Assembly (NCBI RefSeq): GCF_003034915.1
Contig: NZ_PZJX01000003.1
Coordinates: forward strand, 186,001-250,000
Reading direction: 5' to 3'
From: Mesorhizobium helmanticense
GTDB taxonomy: Bacteria > Pseudomonadota > Alphaproteobacteria > Rhizobiales > Rhizobiaceae
Length of the DNA: 64,000 nucleotides
Position numbers and translations under genes: made by a program. The first letter of the stretch is position 1. Every line of letters begins with the position of its first letter. Shown piece by piece: positions 19,864-29,218 of the stretch. The notes beneath the pieces were generated by a model. It was not told where the DNA came from and made no database searches. It saw only the letters and a list, made by a program, of their open reading frames with translations.

Positions 19864-20382
19864 TCAACGCTGCTGCCGCGCAAACCAGATGCTGGCGGCA
19901 AACAGCGCGATGAAACCAAGCGGAAAATAAAGCCGGATGCCCAGAACGATGAACTGGTAAAGCGCCGTCGCCATCGTGAACACGAACTGGATAGACCAGG
20001 CGATGGTCAATGCCGGTGCATGCCACTGGACATAGTAGGAGCGGTATTGCAGCGCAAAGAGCCCGCCGGTGAAGGCGATCGTTATGGTGAGAAGGCAGAT
20101 AAAGGCGGCGGCAAAGGCAACTTCCCAATGCCGGCCAAGCGAGACCAGCCGCGCCAGGAACAGGCCAACCGGAAAGGCGAGCGCTCCGCCGGTGGCATAG
20201 AGCAGCGAGACGAAGCGGATCTTTGCCGGGGTCTCCCAGTCATCCAGCAACAGGTTGACGAGTGCGCTGGCGCCCATCGCCACACCCCACAGCAAAGCGC
20301 CGCAAAGAGCGGTGCCCGGCGAAGGCAAGGCGCGCCGGACAAGACTCAAGACGCGGTTGCGGACGACGGGGAGCGGCGTCAC
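19864..20382 (-). CDS. Five-helix membrane protein of unknown function
   Basis: A 172-aa hydrophobic protein with about five membrane segments (residues 24-47, 58-82, 88-112, 122-145, 150-167) and a basic N-terminus. No family recognised. Start is GTG at 20382, overlapping the stop of the DUF2259 gene as GTGA, which indicates translational coupling with that secreted protein and perhaps a shared envelope role. Confidence 0.7.
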   Translation of the reverse strand: MTPLPVVRNRVLSLVRRALPSPGTALCGALLWGVAMGASALVNLLLDDWETPAKIRFVSLLYATGGALAFPVGLFLARLVSLGRHWEVAFAAAFICLLTITIAFTGGLFALQYRSYYVQWHAPALTIAWSIQFVFTMATALYQFIVLGIRLYFPLGFIALFAASIWFARQQR

Positions 20383-21107
20383 AGGCGGCCAGTTACCGCG
20401 ATCCAGCGATAGTCCGGTCCTTCGAAGCCGTATTGGCGTACCGCGATTAGCACGGCATAGGCGCTGAGGCCTTGCGGCGAGAATGTCTGCACCGCGCCGA
20501 TCCGATAGCCATTCGGACAGCCTCGGCTTTTGGGGATCGACTTGTCCTCATGCAGAAGCTCTGTCTTGCCGCCGGCTTTCGCCTCGATGCGCAGCAGGCG
20601 AAAGCCGTTGATCTCGCCCTGGCTCTCGCAGCCCTCGGTATTGTTCATGCCGATCTCGTCGAGCCGGAATTCGAGCGGATCGTCGACCGGAAAGAAGATA
20701 GGGCGCGGGTTCACCACCATGCGGAACGGATCGGCCGAAAGCTCCGTCACCGGATTGAACCCGGCGGTGATGCCGCGATTGGCGGTCAATTCAACCTGCT
20801 TGACGATGGCCTCACCCTTTTGCCGGGCCTGGAGGCGCACCGCTTCGAGCGTGGCGTTCTCGTCGTCAAGCCGGACCTTGATCGGCGTGCCCTGGAGAAA
20901 GCTGTCGTCTGCGGTGTTGATGTAATACCGGTTCGCGTAGGGAAATCCCGATCCGTCCTGGACGCCATATTCCTCGAAGGCGAACACGCTTCCGTCCTGG
21001 CTGAAGCCGAGGATTTCAAGCTCGGCCACGTCGCCGGCGTGAGCGGCGAGGGGCGCTGCCAATTGGGCGAGCAGGAGAAAGGCAGAAAGGACGAGAATTC
21101 GCATCAT
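20379..21107 (-). CDS. DUF2259 family secreted protein
   Basis: A 242-aa exported protein with a signal peptide cleaved after AAHAG near residue 24. The mature part begins VAELEILGFSQDGSVFAFEEYGVQDGSG and continues with FPYANRYYINT, the conserved opening of the DUF2259 family; a C-terminal PDYRWIAVTG motif closes it. Two cysteines (CESQG and RGCPNG) may pair. The function is not known; the N-terminal half resembles a beta-propeller-like start. Two ATGs lie in tandem (21107, 21104). Confidence 0.85.
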   Translation of the reverse strand: MMRILVLSAFLLLAQLAAPLAAHAGDVAELEILGFSQDGSVFAFEEYGVQDGSGFPYANRYYINTADDSFLQGTPIKVRLDDENATLEAVRLQARQKGEAIVKQVELTANRGITAGFNPVTELSADPFRMVVNPRPIFFPVDDPLEFRLDEIGMNNTEGCESQGEINGFRLLRIEAKAGGKTELLHEDKSIPKSRGCPNGYRIGAVQTFSPQGLSAYAVLIAVRQYGFEGPDYRWIAVTGRL

Positions 21108-21239
21108 TTTTTCTCTTCAGCCGCCAAGGTCGAGTGGTTCCCTACCACGACGAGATCAAAACGTCGTGCAGTCTGAAGGCCGATGCATCCAATTCGGTCG
21201 GCGTTTGTTATTGTCCGCAGCTTCAAAAGGAGACCCACC

Positions 21240-21494
21240 ATGACCGACGCCAGCAAAATTCGCGAGCATATGGAAGTGATCGGCGCCGATGGCGTTCATG
21301 TCGGCACTGTCGACAAAGTCGAGGGGCAGCGGATCAAGCTGACCAAGGCCGACAGCGGCATGGGCGCGCACAAGGGCCATCACCACTATATCCCGCTCAG
21401 CCTCGTCGCTGAAGTCGACGGCAAGAAGGTCTGGCTGTCGGCAAATTCGGACGTCGCGGTCACCTTCGAGGAAGAAAAATCCGATCCCACCTGA
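21240..21494 (+). CDS. DUF2171 domain-containing protein
   Basis: An 84-aa cytosolic protein. The sequence IREHMEVIGADGVHVGTVDKVEG followed by IKLTKAD and HHHYIPLSLV is the DUF2171 pattern, a small PRC-barrel-like beta fold often induced under stress. AAAAGGAGA lies 8 nt before the ATG at 21240. The earlier in-frame ATG (21183) is rejected. It is divergent from the DUF2259 gene and convergent with the P1 peptidase gene. Confidence 0.88.
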   Translation: MTDASKIREHMEVIGADGVHVGTVDKVEGQRIKLTKADSGMGAHKGHHHYIPLSLVAEVDGKKVWLSANSDVAVTFEEEKSDPT

Positions 21495-21510
21495 TTACAC
21501 CGTCGCGCAT

Positions 21511-22518
21511 TCAGCGCGACGACCAGACCGGGAAGAGATCGCCCTCGGCCGGCGTCGCTGCAAAGACGCCGCGGCTGATGGCGCGCGCCATGGTGGCGCC
21601 GGCTGCGGCATAGAGGTCGATCGCATCGTTGGGAGCAAGCGCGATGCCGCTCTTGCCTGTCGCCAGCGCGAACACCAGATCGCCGTCGGCCGGCGTGTGC
21701 GTCGGCCAGGTGGCGCGCACGAAGCCGTCATGCGCTGCTATGGCAAGGCGTTTCGCGGCGGCCTTGGTGAGAACGGCGTCGGTGGCGATGACGGCGATGG
21801 TGGTGTTGCCGCCGGGCTCTATGCTTTTGTCGCGGAATTTCAGCAGGATCCGTCTTGCATCGGCCGGCATTGGCGAGGGATAGCCGAGCCCACCAAACTC
21901 GTCGCCGATTTCGAACGGTGCCGCCCAGAAGTGCCTGCTGCGACCAACCGTCACCGAGCCGGTCGGGTTGACGGCGGCCAGCGCGCCGATGGTGACGCCG
22001 CTGTCGAGCAGCGTCGAGGCCGAGCCGAGGCCGCCCTTCAGGCCTGCACTCAGCGCGCCGGTGCCCGCACCGACAGTGCCAAGTGGAAAGTCGCTGCCGG
22101 CTGCCTGCGCGGCCTCATGGCCGAGGTCGCGGTAAGGCGGATAGCGGCCCCAATCCTTGTCGCCGCCGTTGCGCAGGTCGAATAGGATTGCCGCCGGCAC
22201 GATCGGCACCCGAAAGCCGCCGACCTCGACGCCGATATTCCTCTCGCGCAAGGCGGCCTGCACGCCGGAGGCGGCGTCGAGGCCGAAGGCGGAGCCACCG
22301 GAAAGCACGACGGCGTGGATCGCTTCGATGGAATTATGCGGTTCCAGCAGGTCCGTCTCGCGCGTGCCCGGCGCGCCGCCCAGCACCTGGACACCAGCCA
22401 CCGCCGGTTCATCGCAAAGCACGGCGGTCACGCCTGACTTCAGCCTGGCGTCGGAAGCGTTGCCGACGCGCAGGCCGGCGACATCGGTGATCAGATTGCG
22501 CGGCCCGGTGCGAAACAT
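21511..22518 (-). CDS. P1 family peptidase (DmpA/NylC type)
   Basis: A 335-aa Ntn-fold hydrolase. The opening NLITDVAGLRVGNA, then VVLSGGSAFGLDAASGV, and GGNTTIAVIATDA are typical of P1/S58 peptidases, which self-cleave before an N-terminal nucleophile. By alignment with NylC the cleavage would be between Asn238 and Thr239; in DmpA the nucleophile is Ser. Substrates range from beta-aminopeptides to D-amino-acid amides. The ATG at 22518 overlaps the stop of the binding-protein gene (TGATG), so the two are coupled. Confidence 0.85.
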   Translation of the reverse strand: MFRTGPRNLITDVAGLRVGNASDARLKSGVTAVLCDEPAVAGVQVLGGAPGTRETDLLEPHNSIEAIHAVVLSGGSAFGLDAASGVQAALRERNIGVEVGGFRVPIVPAAILFDLRNGGDKDWGRYPPYRDLGHEAAQAAGSDFPLGTVGAGTGALSAGLKGGLGSASTLLDSGVTIGALAAVNPTGSVTVGRSRHFWAAPFEIGDEFGGLGYPSPMPADARRILLKFRDKSIEPGGNTTIAVIATDAVLTKAAAKRLAIAAHDGFVRATWPTHTPADGDLVFALATGKSGIALAPNDAIDLYAAAGATMARAISRGVFAATPAEGDLFPVWSSR

Positions 22519-23591
22519 CACTTCACCTCGAAAGGCACGAAACGCGCGCCATCAAAACGGAAGGCGCGGTAGGGATTCTGGCTGAGATCGCCCTTTTCGT
22601 CGAAACGGACCGGTCCGGTCACGGTGGTGAAATCATGCGCGGTGAGCGCTTCGGCAAGCGGCTTGCCGGAGGTTGCTGCGAGCGCCGCGGCCGCCTTGGC
22701 GGTCTCGACCGCCGCGTAGGCCGGCAGCGCGTAACCTTCCGGCGCGATCCCTCGTGCGGCAAAAGCCTCCAGCACCTTGGGGTCGGCAACATCAGACCAT
22801 TCGGGTTGCGCAATCATCAGCGTGCCAGTGGCGTAGGCCACGTCGCCGGGCGGCGTGCGCAGCGTTTCGCCGCCGGCAAAAGTCATGCCGGCTTCGAGCT
22901 GGCCGGCGTCGCGGCCCATGATGGCGATATCGTCGCCGTCGCCCCCGGCAAAGATGTGCGTCGCCCCGGCTTTCTTCAGCCGCCCGATCAGGCCGATCTG
23001 GTTGTCGAGCTGTGGCCGGAACGTGTCGACGAACACCGGTCTCAGCGCCGCCTGCTCGGCTGCTGCGCGAAACGTCTCGGCGATTTCACGGCCGTAGATC
23101 GTGCCGTCGTCGACGATGGCGAACAATTCGTTCTGCCAGAGCCGGGTGAGGATGGTGGCTACGGCGTTGCGCTCGTCGTCGCCGCGCGGCCCGAGGCGAA
23201 ACACCGGCCAGCCGGTCTTGGCGCGCCGGTCGGTCAGGCTTTCGGTGCGCACGCCGACGGTGATGACCGGGATGTTGGCGTCCTTCAGGATGGGCAGCGC
23301 CGCCTCGATCGCGTCGGTGCAGAGAAAGCCAACAACCACGCTGACCTTCGTCGCCGCGAATTCCCTCGCTGCGGCGGCGCCGCCATTGGCCGTACAGGCG
23401 TCATCGACCGTCTTGAACTCGACGCCGCTCGCTTCTGCCGCCAGGCCGGCGCCCGCCTCGATCTGCTTGCCGAGGATCGCCGACGGTCCGGACAGTGGTG
23501 CAGCGACGCCGACGAACAGCGTCTCGGCGCCCGCATTGCCGCAGAGCGACAGCCAGGCCAGCAGCGCTATTGTCGTTGTCCCGAATCGCAT
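22518..23591 (-). CDS. Branched-chain-amino-acid-type ABC substrate-binding protein
   Basis: A 357-aa periplasmic-binding-protein type I. A signal peptide ends near GNAGA (residue 22), followed by LFVGVAAPLSGPSAILGKQIEAGA, the standard LivJ-like opening. The Cys pair in DDACTAN and FLCTDA is consistent with family disulfides. No permease or ATPase genes adjoin; instead it is coupled to a P1 peptidase, so it may be an orphan receptor or work with a distant transporter. The ATG at 23591 is chosen to place the signal peptide at the start; GGAGGA lies 13 nt upstream, longer than ideal. The open frame reaches 23645. Confidence 0.85.
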   Translation of the reverse strand: MRFGTTTIALLAWLSLCGNAGAETLFVGVAAPLSGPSAILGKQIEAGAGLAAEASGVEFKTVDDACTANGGAAAAREFAATKVSVVVGFLCTDAIEAALPILKDANIPVITVGVRTESLTDRRAKTGWPVFRLGPRGDDERNAVATILTRLWQNELFAIVDDGTIYGREIAETFRAAAEQAALRPVFVDTFRPQLDNQIGLIGRLKKAGATHIFAGGDGDDIAIMGRDAGQLEAGMTFAGGETLRTPPGDVAYATGTLMIAQPEWSDVADPKVLEAFAARGIAPEGYALPAYAAVETAKAAAALAATSGKPLAEALTAHDFTTVTGPVRFDEKGDLSQNPYRAFRFDGARFVPFEVK

Positions 23592-23768
23592 GCGTGCGAA
23601 GAATTCCTCCGTGCCGGCCAAGCGTTTCCCGGCACTATGCCCCACAAAGACCTAAAGGCTGCCTAACCCCGGTGCAACACGCGAATTTCAGGATGCAAGT
23701 CAAGCACTTCGCTTGTGGCAGGCACTATGTGGCCATATATAACGGTTGGGTTCCAAGGGAAATCATCG

Positions 23769-24263
23769 GTGCTGAAGAAGAACGACATTGGGCCGCAGGC
23801 CTATCGCGACGCGATGAGCCATTTTGCCGGCCACGTCCATGTGGTGACCACCGACGGTCCCGGTGGCAAGCGCGGCGCGACGGTCATCGCGGCCTGTTCG
23901 GTGTCGGACACGCCGCCGACCATTCTGGTCTGCCTCAACCGCGAGAATCCCAAGAACGAGCCATTCTTAAAAAACGGCAAATTCGCCTTGAACACGCTGG
24001 CCTCGCATCAGGAGGCGCTGTCGGTTGGCTTTTCCGGTCTCACCGGCCTGCCGGCTGCGGAGCGCTTTGCGCTGGGCGAATGGGATGTCATCTCGACCGG
24101 CGCACCGACACTGAAGGGCGCGCTCGCCGTGTTCGACTGCGAATTGATCGACACCAAGGACCTCGCCACCCATCGTGTGCTTTTTGGCAAGGTGACAGGC
24201 CTGCGCATCGGCGATAATTTGCGGCCGCTGATTTATCACGACCGCGGCTACCACGCCTTGTAG
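23769..24263 (+). CDS. Flavin reductase family protein
   Basis: A 164-aa FMN-binding flavin reductase-like protein (RutF/HpaC type). The N-terminal YRDAMSHFAGHVHVVTT, the GKRGATVIAACSVSDTPPTILVC strand, and LNTLA followed by FSGLTGL make the split-barrel FMN fold. Such proteins supply reduced flavin to a monooxygenase; none is adjacent. The start is GTG at 23769, with AAGGGA 8 nt upstream; the frame opens earlier at 23715. It lies 28 bp before the MoxR gene and might be cotranscribed with it. Confidence 0.85.
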   Translation: MLKKNDIGPQAYRDAMSHFAGHVHVVTTDGPGGKRGATVIAACSVSDTPPTILVCLNRENPKNEPFLKNGKFALNTLASHQEALSVGFSGLTGLPAAERFALGEWDVISTGAPTLKGALAVFDCELIDTKDLATHRVLFGKVTGLRIGDNLRPLIYHDRGYHAL

Positions 24264-24290
24264 CGCCATGGTTGTACCCACGGAGAGAGA

Positions 24291-25220
24291 ATGACCGAGT
24301 TGAAACCGCGCCCGGCGCCGCGGACGATCGACGAGACGCTCGCTCTGCTGACCGGTGCGGACTATGTGGCGGACCGGTCATTGGCGACCGTGTTGTTCTT
24401 ATCCCTGCGCATGCAGCGGCCGCTGTTCCTCGAAGGCGAGGCCGGCGTTGGCAAGACCGAGATCGCCAAGGTGCTGGCGCAGGCGCTCGGCCGCCGGTTG
24501 ATCCGCCTGCAATGCTATGAAGGCCTCGATGTCTCTTCCGCGGTTTACGAGTGGAACTACGCCGCCCAGATGATCGAAATCCGCATGGAAGAGGCGGCTG
24601 GCAAGGTCGATCGCTCCGACATGGAGCGCAATGTCTTCTCCGAAAAATACCTGATCCGCCGCCCGGTTCTCGATGCGCTGACCGGCAAGGCCGGCGCCGC
24701 CCCGGTGTTCCTGATCGATGAGCTCGACCGCACCGACGAAGCCTTCGAAGCGTTTCTGCTCGAAATCCTGTCGGACTTCCAGGTCACGGTGCCCGAACTC
24801 GGCACGATCAAGGCGGAAGAGCCGCCGATCGTCATCATCACCACCAATCGCACCCGCGAGATCCATGACGCGCTGAAGCGGCGATGCCTCTATCACTGGG
24901 TCGACTATCCCAACGCCGAGCGCGAGCTGGAGATCGTGCGCAGGAAAGTGCCGCAGGCCAACCGCCGGCTCTCGGCGGAAGTGGTTTCGTTCATCCAGAA
25001 GCTGCGCCAGATCGAGCTGTTCAAGGTGCCGGGCGTCGCCGAGACCATCGACTGGGCCGGCGCACTGACCGAACTCGACAAGGTGGCGCTCGATCCGGAA
25101 ACCGTTTCCGACACGATCGGCGTGCTCTTGAAATACCAGGACGACATTGCCCGCATCGGACAAGGCGAAAGCCGGCGCATCCTCGACGAGGTGAAAGCCG
25201 AGCTTTCGGCGGCGGAGTAG
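24291..25220 (+). CDS. MoxR family AAA ATPase (CoxD-like)
   Basis: A 309-aa AAA+ ATPase. Walker A is GEAGVGKT (49-56) and Walker B LIDELDR (141-147), with a sensor-1 asparagine in TTNRTREIHDALKRR. The sequence is close to CoxD-type MoxR proteins, which with a VWA partner (CoxE) assemble the [CuSMoO2] centre of CO dehydrogenase. The VWA gene follows after 3 bp. No coxSML-type structural genes are in the window, so the target enzyme is unknown. Confidence 0.92.
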   Translation: MTELKPRPAPRTIDETLALLTGADYVADRSLATVLFLSLRMQRPLFLEGEAGVGKTEIAKVLAQALGRRLIRLQCYEGLDVSSAVYEWNYAAQMIEIRMEEAAGKVDRSDMERNVFSEKYLIRRPVLDALTGKAGAAPVFLIDELDRTDEAFEAFLLEILSDFQVTVPELGTIKAEEPPIVIITTNRTREIHDALKRRCLYHWVDYPNAERELEIVRRKVPQANRRLSAEVVSFIQKLRQIELFKVPGVAETIDWAGALTELDKVALDPETVSDTIGVLLKYQDDIARIGQGESRRILDEVKAELSAAE

Positions 25221-25223
25221 GGC

Positions 25224-26471
25224 ATGGCGCCGCGTCCCGAACCGAAAGAGGCGACGGCGGACGGGCGCATCGCCGACAACATCGTCTATTTCGCCCGCAC
25301 CCTGCGCAAGGCGGGCATGCGGGTCGGGCCGGCCTCGGTGAAGGATGCCATCGAGGCGGTGCTGGCTGCCGGCATCGGTTCCCGAGACGACTTCTACTGG
25401 ACGCTGCACGCCGTACTGGTGTCGCGGCACGAGGACCATCCCACCTTCGACGAGGCTTTCCGGCTGTTCTGGAAGTCGCACGAGCTGATCGAGAAGATGC
25501 TGGCGATGTTTTCGCCGGTGGCGCCCGACAACAGAGAGAAGCAAAAACCTCGCGCGGCTGAAAACCGCGTCAGCCAGGCGATGTTCGAGGGCCACGGCAA
25601 GAGCCAGCCGCCACGGGAAATTCCCGAAATCGAGGTCGACGCCCGCTTCACCTTCTCTGGCAACGAGGTGCTGCGGGGCAAGGATTTTGCTCAGATGAAC
25701 GCTGCTGAGATGGCCGAGGCCAAGAAGGCGATTGCTCGGTTGCGGCTGCCCTTCGACATGGTCAGGACACGGCGCTTCAAGGCCGATGCGCATGGCCGTC
25801 GCATCGATCCGCGTGCCATGATGCGCTCGGCCGCGCGCACCGGCGGCGAATTGATCCTGCCGAAATTCCGCTCGGCCCGAGAGGTTCACCCGCCGCTGGT
25901 GGTGCTTGCCGACATTTCCGGCTCGATGAGCCAATATACGCGCATCTTCCTGCATTTCCTGCATGCGCTAACGGAAAAGCGCCAGCGCGTCCATGCCTTC
26001 GTCTTCGGCACCAGGCTCACCAATTTGACGCGCCAGATGCGCCATCGCGATCCCGACGCCGCGCTTGCCGATTGCTCGGCGGCGGTGAAGGACTGGTCGG
26101 GCGGCACGCGCATCGGCGACGCGCTCTCCGAGTTCAACCTTCTGTGGTCGCGACGCGTATTGGGGCAGGGCGCGGTGGTGCTTCTGATCACCGATGGGCT
26201 CGAACGCGACGACGTCGCCGGCCTGTCGGAGGAGATGGAGCGCCTTCACAAATCCTGCCGGCGGCTGATCTGGCTGAACCCGCTGCTGCGCTTCGACGGC
26301 TTCGAGCCCCGCGCTCGCGGCGTCAAGGCGATGCTGCCGCATGTCGACGAGTTCCGCCCGGTGCACAATCTCGAAGCGCTGGCCGATCTCTGCGCCTCGC
26401 TGGACAAGAAATCGGCACTGTCGGTCGATCCGCGCCGATGGCTGCAAGCTGGCGAGAGGCGCGCCGCGTAA
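25224..26471 (+). CDS. VWA domain-containing protein (CoxE-like)
   Basis: A 415-aa protein whose C-terminal half is a von Willebrand A domain with the metal-site motif DISGS (230-234) and downstream Thr and Asp residues (GGTRIGD; LLITDGLERDD). Residues 1-150 form the N-terminal region typical of CoxE. Partners with the MoxR ATPase immediately upstream (3-bp gap). The set resembles maturation factors for molybdenum hydroxylases. Confidence 0.92.
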   Translation: MAPRPEPKEATADGRIADNIVYFARTLRKAGMRVGPASVKDAIEAVLAAGIGSRDDFYWTLHAVLVSRHEDHPTFDEAFRLFWKSHELIEKMLAMFSPVAPDNREKQKPRAAENRVSQAMFEGHGKSQPPREIPEIEVDARFTFSGNEVLRGKDFAQMNAAEMAEAKKAIARLRLPFDMVRTRRFKADAHGRRIDPRAMMRSAARTGGELILPKFRSAREVHPPLVVLADISGSMSQYTRIFLHFLHALTEKRQRVHAFVFGTRLTNLTRQMRHRDPDAALADCSAAVKDWSGGTRIGDALSEFNLLWSRRVLGQGAVVLLITDGLERDDVAGLSEEMERLHKSCRRLIWLNPLLRFDGFEPRARGVKAMLPHVDEFRPVHNLEALADLCASLDKKSALSVDPRRWLQAGERRAA

Positions 26472-26490
26472 CCATATCGAGGGAGAATAG

Positions 26491-26868
<378 letters not shown>

Positions 26869-26874
26869 TCTCGA

Positions 26875-27579
26875 ATGGATCCCTATGCGCTGAAGACGCT
26901 CAACGCCGAACGCCGCGCCCGCCGCGCGGCTATTCTGGTCACCGACCTTGGCGACGGCCGCGACCGCATCGTTCGCGAAGGCGATCAGGTCGCCGGCGAC
27001 CTTGGTGCGGCGATCGCCAAGGCGTTTCGCACGGGCAATTCGGGTTCGGTCGAAGCCGAAGGGCGCACCTTCTTCCTCAACGCCCATCTGCCGCAGCCGC
27101 GCCTGGTGGTGATTGGCGCCGTCCACATCAGTCAGGCGCTGGCGCCGATGGCGAAGATCGCCGGCTACCCCGTCGAGATCGTCGATCCGCGCACCGCCTT
27201 CGCCACGCCCGACCGTTTTCCCGATGTCGCGCTGCATGCCGAATGGCCGCAGGATGTGCTTTCGCGCCAGCCGCTGGACGGCTACACGGCGCTCGCCGCC
27301 GTCACCCATGATCCCAAGATCGACGATTTCGCGCTGAAGGCGGCGCTCGACGCCAACTGCTTCTATGTCGGTGCACTCGGCAGCCGCAAGACACACGCCA
27401 AGCGCGTCGAGCGCTTGCTGGCCTTGGGCGCCACAGCCGACCAGATCGCCCGCATCCATGCGCCGATCGGTCTCGATATTGGTGCGGCAAGCCCGGCCGA
27501 GATCGCGGTCGCCATCCTCGCGCAGACGATCGATGCCTTCCGCTCGCGCGGCCTGGAAAGCAAAGGCGCGGCGGCGTGA
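26875..27579 (+). CDS. XdhC/CoxI C-terminal Rossmann-domain protein
   Basis: A 234-aa protein with a short N-terminal XdhC-like part and a Rossmann-like C-terminal domain (LVVIGAVHISQALAPMAKIAGYPVEIVDPR, then VGALGSRKTHAKR and IHAPIGLDIGAASPAEIAV). Together with the gene before it this makes a complete XdhC, a chaperone that inserts the sulfurated molybdenum cofactor into xanthine-dehydrogenase-family enzymes. It starts 6 bp after the previous stop and its stop overlaps the next gene. Confidence 0.88.
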   Translation: MDPYALKTLNAERRARRAAILVTDLGDGRDRIVREGDQVAGDLGAAIAKAFRTGNSGSVEAEGRTFFLNAHLPQPRLVVIGAVHISQALAPMAKIAGYPVEIVDPRTAFATPDRFPDVALHAEWPQDVLSRQPLDGYTALAAVTHDPKIDDFALKAALDANCFYVGALGSRKTHAKRVERLLALGATADQIARIHAPIGLDIGAASPAEIAVAILAQTIDAFRSRGLESKGAAA

Positions 27580-29186
27580 AATTTGGCCCGGTTCCGATCG
27601 ATCAGGCCGAAGGTGCGGTGCTGGCGCACGCCACCACGGCCGGCGACCGGCGTTTGCGCAAGGCGCACAGGCTGAGCGCTGATGATCTGTCGGTGCTGAA
27701 GGCGGCTGGGGTAACCCAGATAGTCGCCGCTGTCCTGGCGCCCGATGATCTCGGCGAGGACGCAGCGGCCGAAAAAATCGCGCAAAGCATGGTCCATCGC
27801 AACATCGAGGCGAAGCCTGCCGCGACCGGGAGGGTCAACCTTTACGCCAAGGTCGCCGGCATCTTCACCGTCGACGCGGCGATGATCGACGCCATCAACG
27901 CCGTCGACCCGACCATCACCATCGCCACGCTGGCAAGGCATGCGCCGGTCGAGAAGGGACAGATGGTCGCGACGGTAAAGATCATTCCCTTTGCCGTCGC
28001 CGCGGTCCTGGTCGATGCCGTGGCAGAAATCTGCGCTGGCGGCGAGATCTTTGCCGTCAATGCTTACCAGCCGGTGCGCGTCGGCGTCATCCAGACGGTG
28101 CTACCCGGCATCAAGCCGAGCGTGCTCGATAAGACGTTGCGGGTGACCGAAGCAAGACTGACGCGTTCAGGAGCCCGGCTGACGGCGGAGCGTCGCACGC
28201 CGCACGAAGTCGCGGCGGTGGCGGAGGCCGCGATCTCGCTGGCGCGTGATAACGACATGGTGGTGATTTTCGGCGCCTCGGCGATGAGTGATTTCGGCGA
28301 TGTTGTTCCAGCCGCGATCGAGAAGGCCGGCGGCGTCGTCATCCGTGCCGGCATGCCGGTCGATCCAGGCAACCTGTTGGTGCTTGGCACGCTTGCTGGC
28401 AAGCGCGTCATCGGCGCGCCTGGCTGCGCCCGCAGTCCCAAGGAGAACGGCTTCGACTGGGTTCTCGACAGGCTGATTGCCGGGCTCGATATGACGGCGA
28501 AGGACATTGCCGGCATGGGCGTCGGCGGGTTGCTGATGGAAATCCCGACACGGCCGCAGCCGCGCGAGCCGCTGCCGGCGAGGGCCGAGCCAAGGATCGA
28601 TGTGGTGCTTTTGGCCGCCGGCCGCTCCAGCCGCATGGGCGGCCCGAACAAGCTGCTGGCGCTGTTCGATGGCAAGCCGCTGGTGCGCCGCGCTGCCGAG
28701 CGCGCTCTTGGCTCCAGAGCCGCAAACACGATCGTCGTCACCGGACATCAGCGCGAGCGGGTGCGGACGGCACTTTCGGGGCTCGACGTGACGTTGGCAG
28801 ATAACCCGGATTTCGCCGAGGGCCTGTCTTCCTCGCTGAAGGCCGGCATCGCGCGGGTCAGCGATGACGCCGCCGGCGCCCTGATCGCTCTTGGCGACAT
28901 GCCGAGCATCTCGTCGGGCGACCTCGACCGGCTTATCGAGGCGTTCCGCAAATCCGGGAGCAGGGCGGTCGTGCGCGCCTCGCACCAGGGAAAGCGCGGC
29001 AACCCGGTGCTGCTGCCGCGCTCACTGTTTCCAGCGATCGCGCATCTGGAAGGCGATACCGGCGCGCGTCATCTGGTCGAGGCCGAAGGGCTCGATGTCA
29101 TCGATATCGAGATCGGCGAGGGCGCGGCCGTCGATGTCGACACCCGCGAGGCATTGGAAGGCGCTGGCGGCGTGCTGCAGGATTGA
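27576..29186 (+). CDS. MoeA-like/MobA-like fusion: molybdenum cofactor biosynthesis protein
   Basis: A 536-aa two-domain protein. Residues about 1-335 form a molybdopterin-binding domain (GASAMSDFGDVVPAAIEKAGG at 233-253, then GAPGCARSPKENGFDW at 280-295). Residues 341-536 form a nucleotidyltransferase domain with the signature LAAGRSSRMGGPNK (346-359), as in MocA cytidylyltransferase, which makes the cytosine-dinucleotide cofactor of CO-dehydrogenase-type enzymes. Fusion of the two steps is known in rhizobia. The start is GTG at 27576, overlapping the preceding stop (GTGA). Confidence 0.88.
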   Translation: MKFGPVPIDQAEGAVLAHATTAGDRRLRKAHRLSADDLSVLKAAGVTQIVAAVLAPDDLGEDAAAEKIAQSMVHRNIEAKPAATGRVNLYAKVAGIFTVDAAMIDAINAVDPTITIATLARHAPVEKGQMVATVKIIPFAVAAVLVDAVAEICAGGEIFAVNAYQPVRVGVIQTVLPGIKPSVLDKTLRVTEARLTRSGARLTAERRTPHEVAAVAEAAISLARDNDMVVIFGASAMSDFGDVVPAAIEKAGGVVIRAGMPVDPGNLLVLGTLAGKRVIGAPGCARSPKENGFDWVLDRLIAGLDMTAKDIAGMGVGGLLMEIPTRPQPREPLPARAEPRIDVVLLAAGRSSRMGGPNKLLALFDGKPLVRRAAERALGSRAANTIVVTGHQRERVRTALSGLDVTLADNPDFAEGLSSSLKAGIARVSDDAAGALIALGDMPSISSGDLDRLIEAFRKSGSRAVVRASHQGKRGNPVLLPRSLFPAIAHLEGDTGARHLVEAEGLDVIDIEIGEGAAVDVDTREALEGAGGVLQD

Positions 29187-29218
29187 CAAACCGAAGCCGA
29201 ATTTCGCATGGCTGGAGC

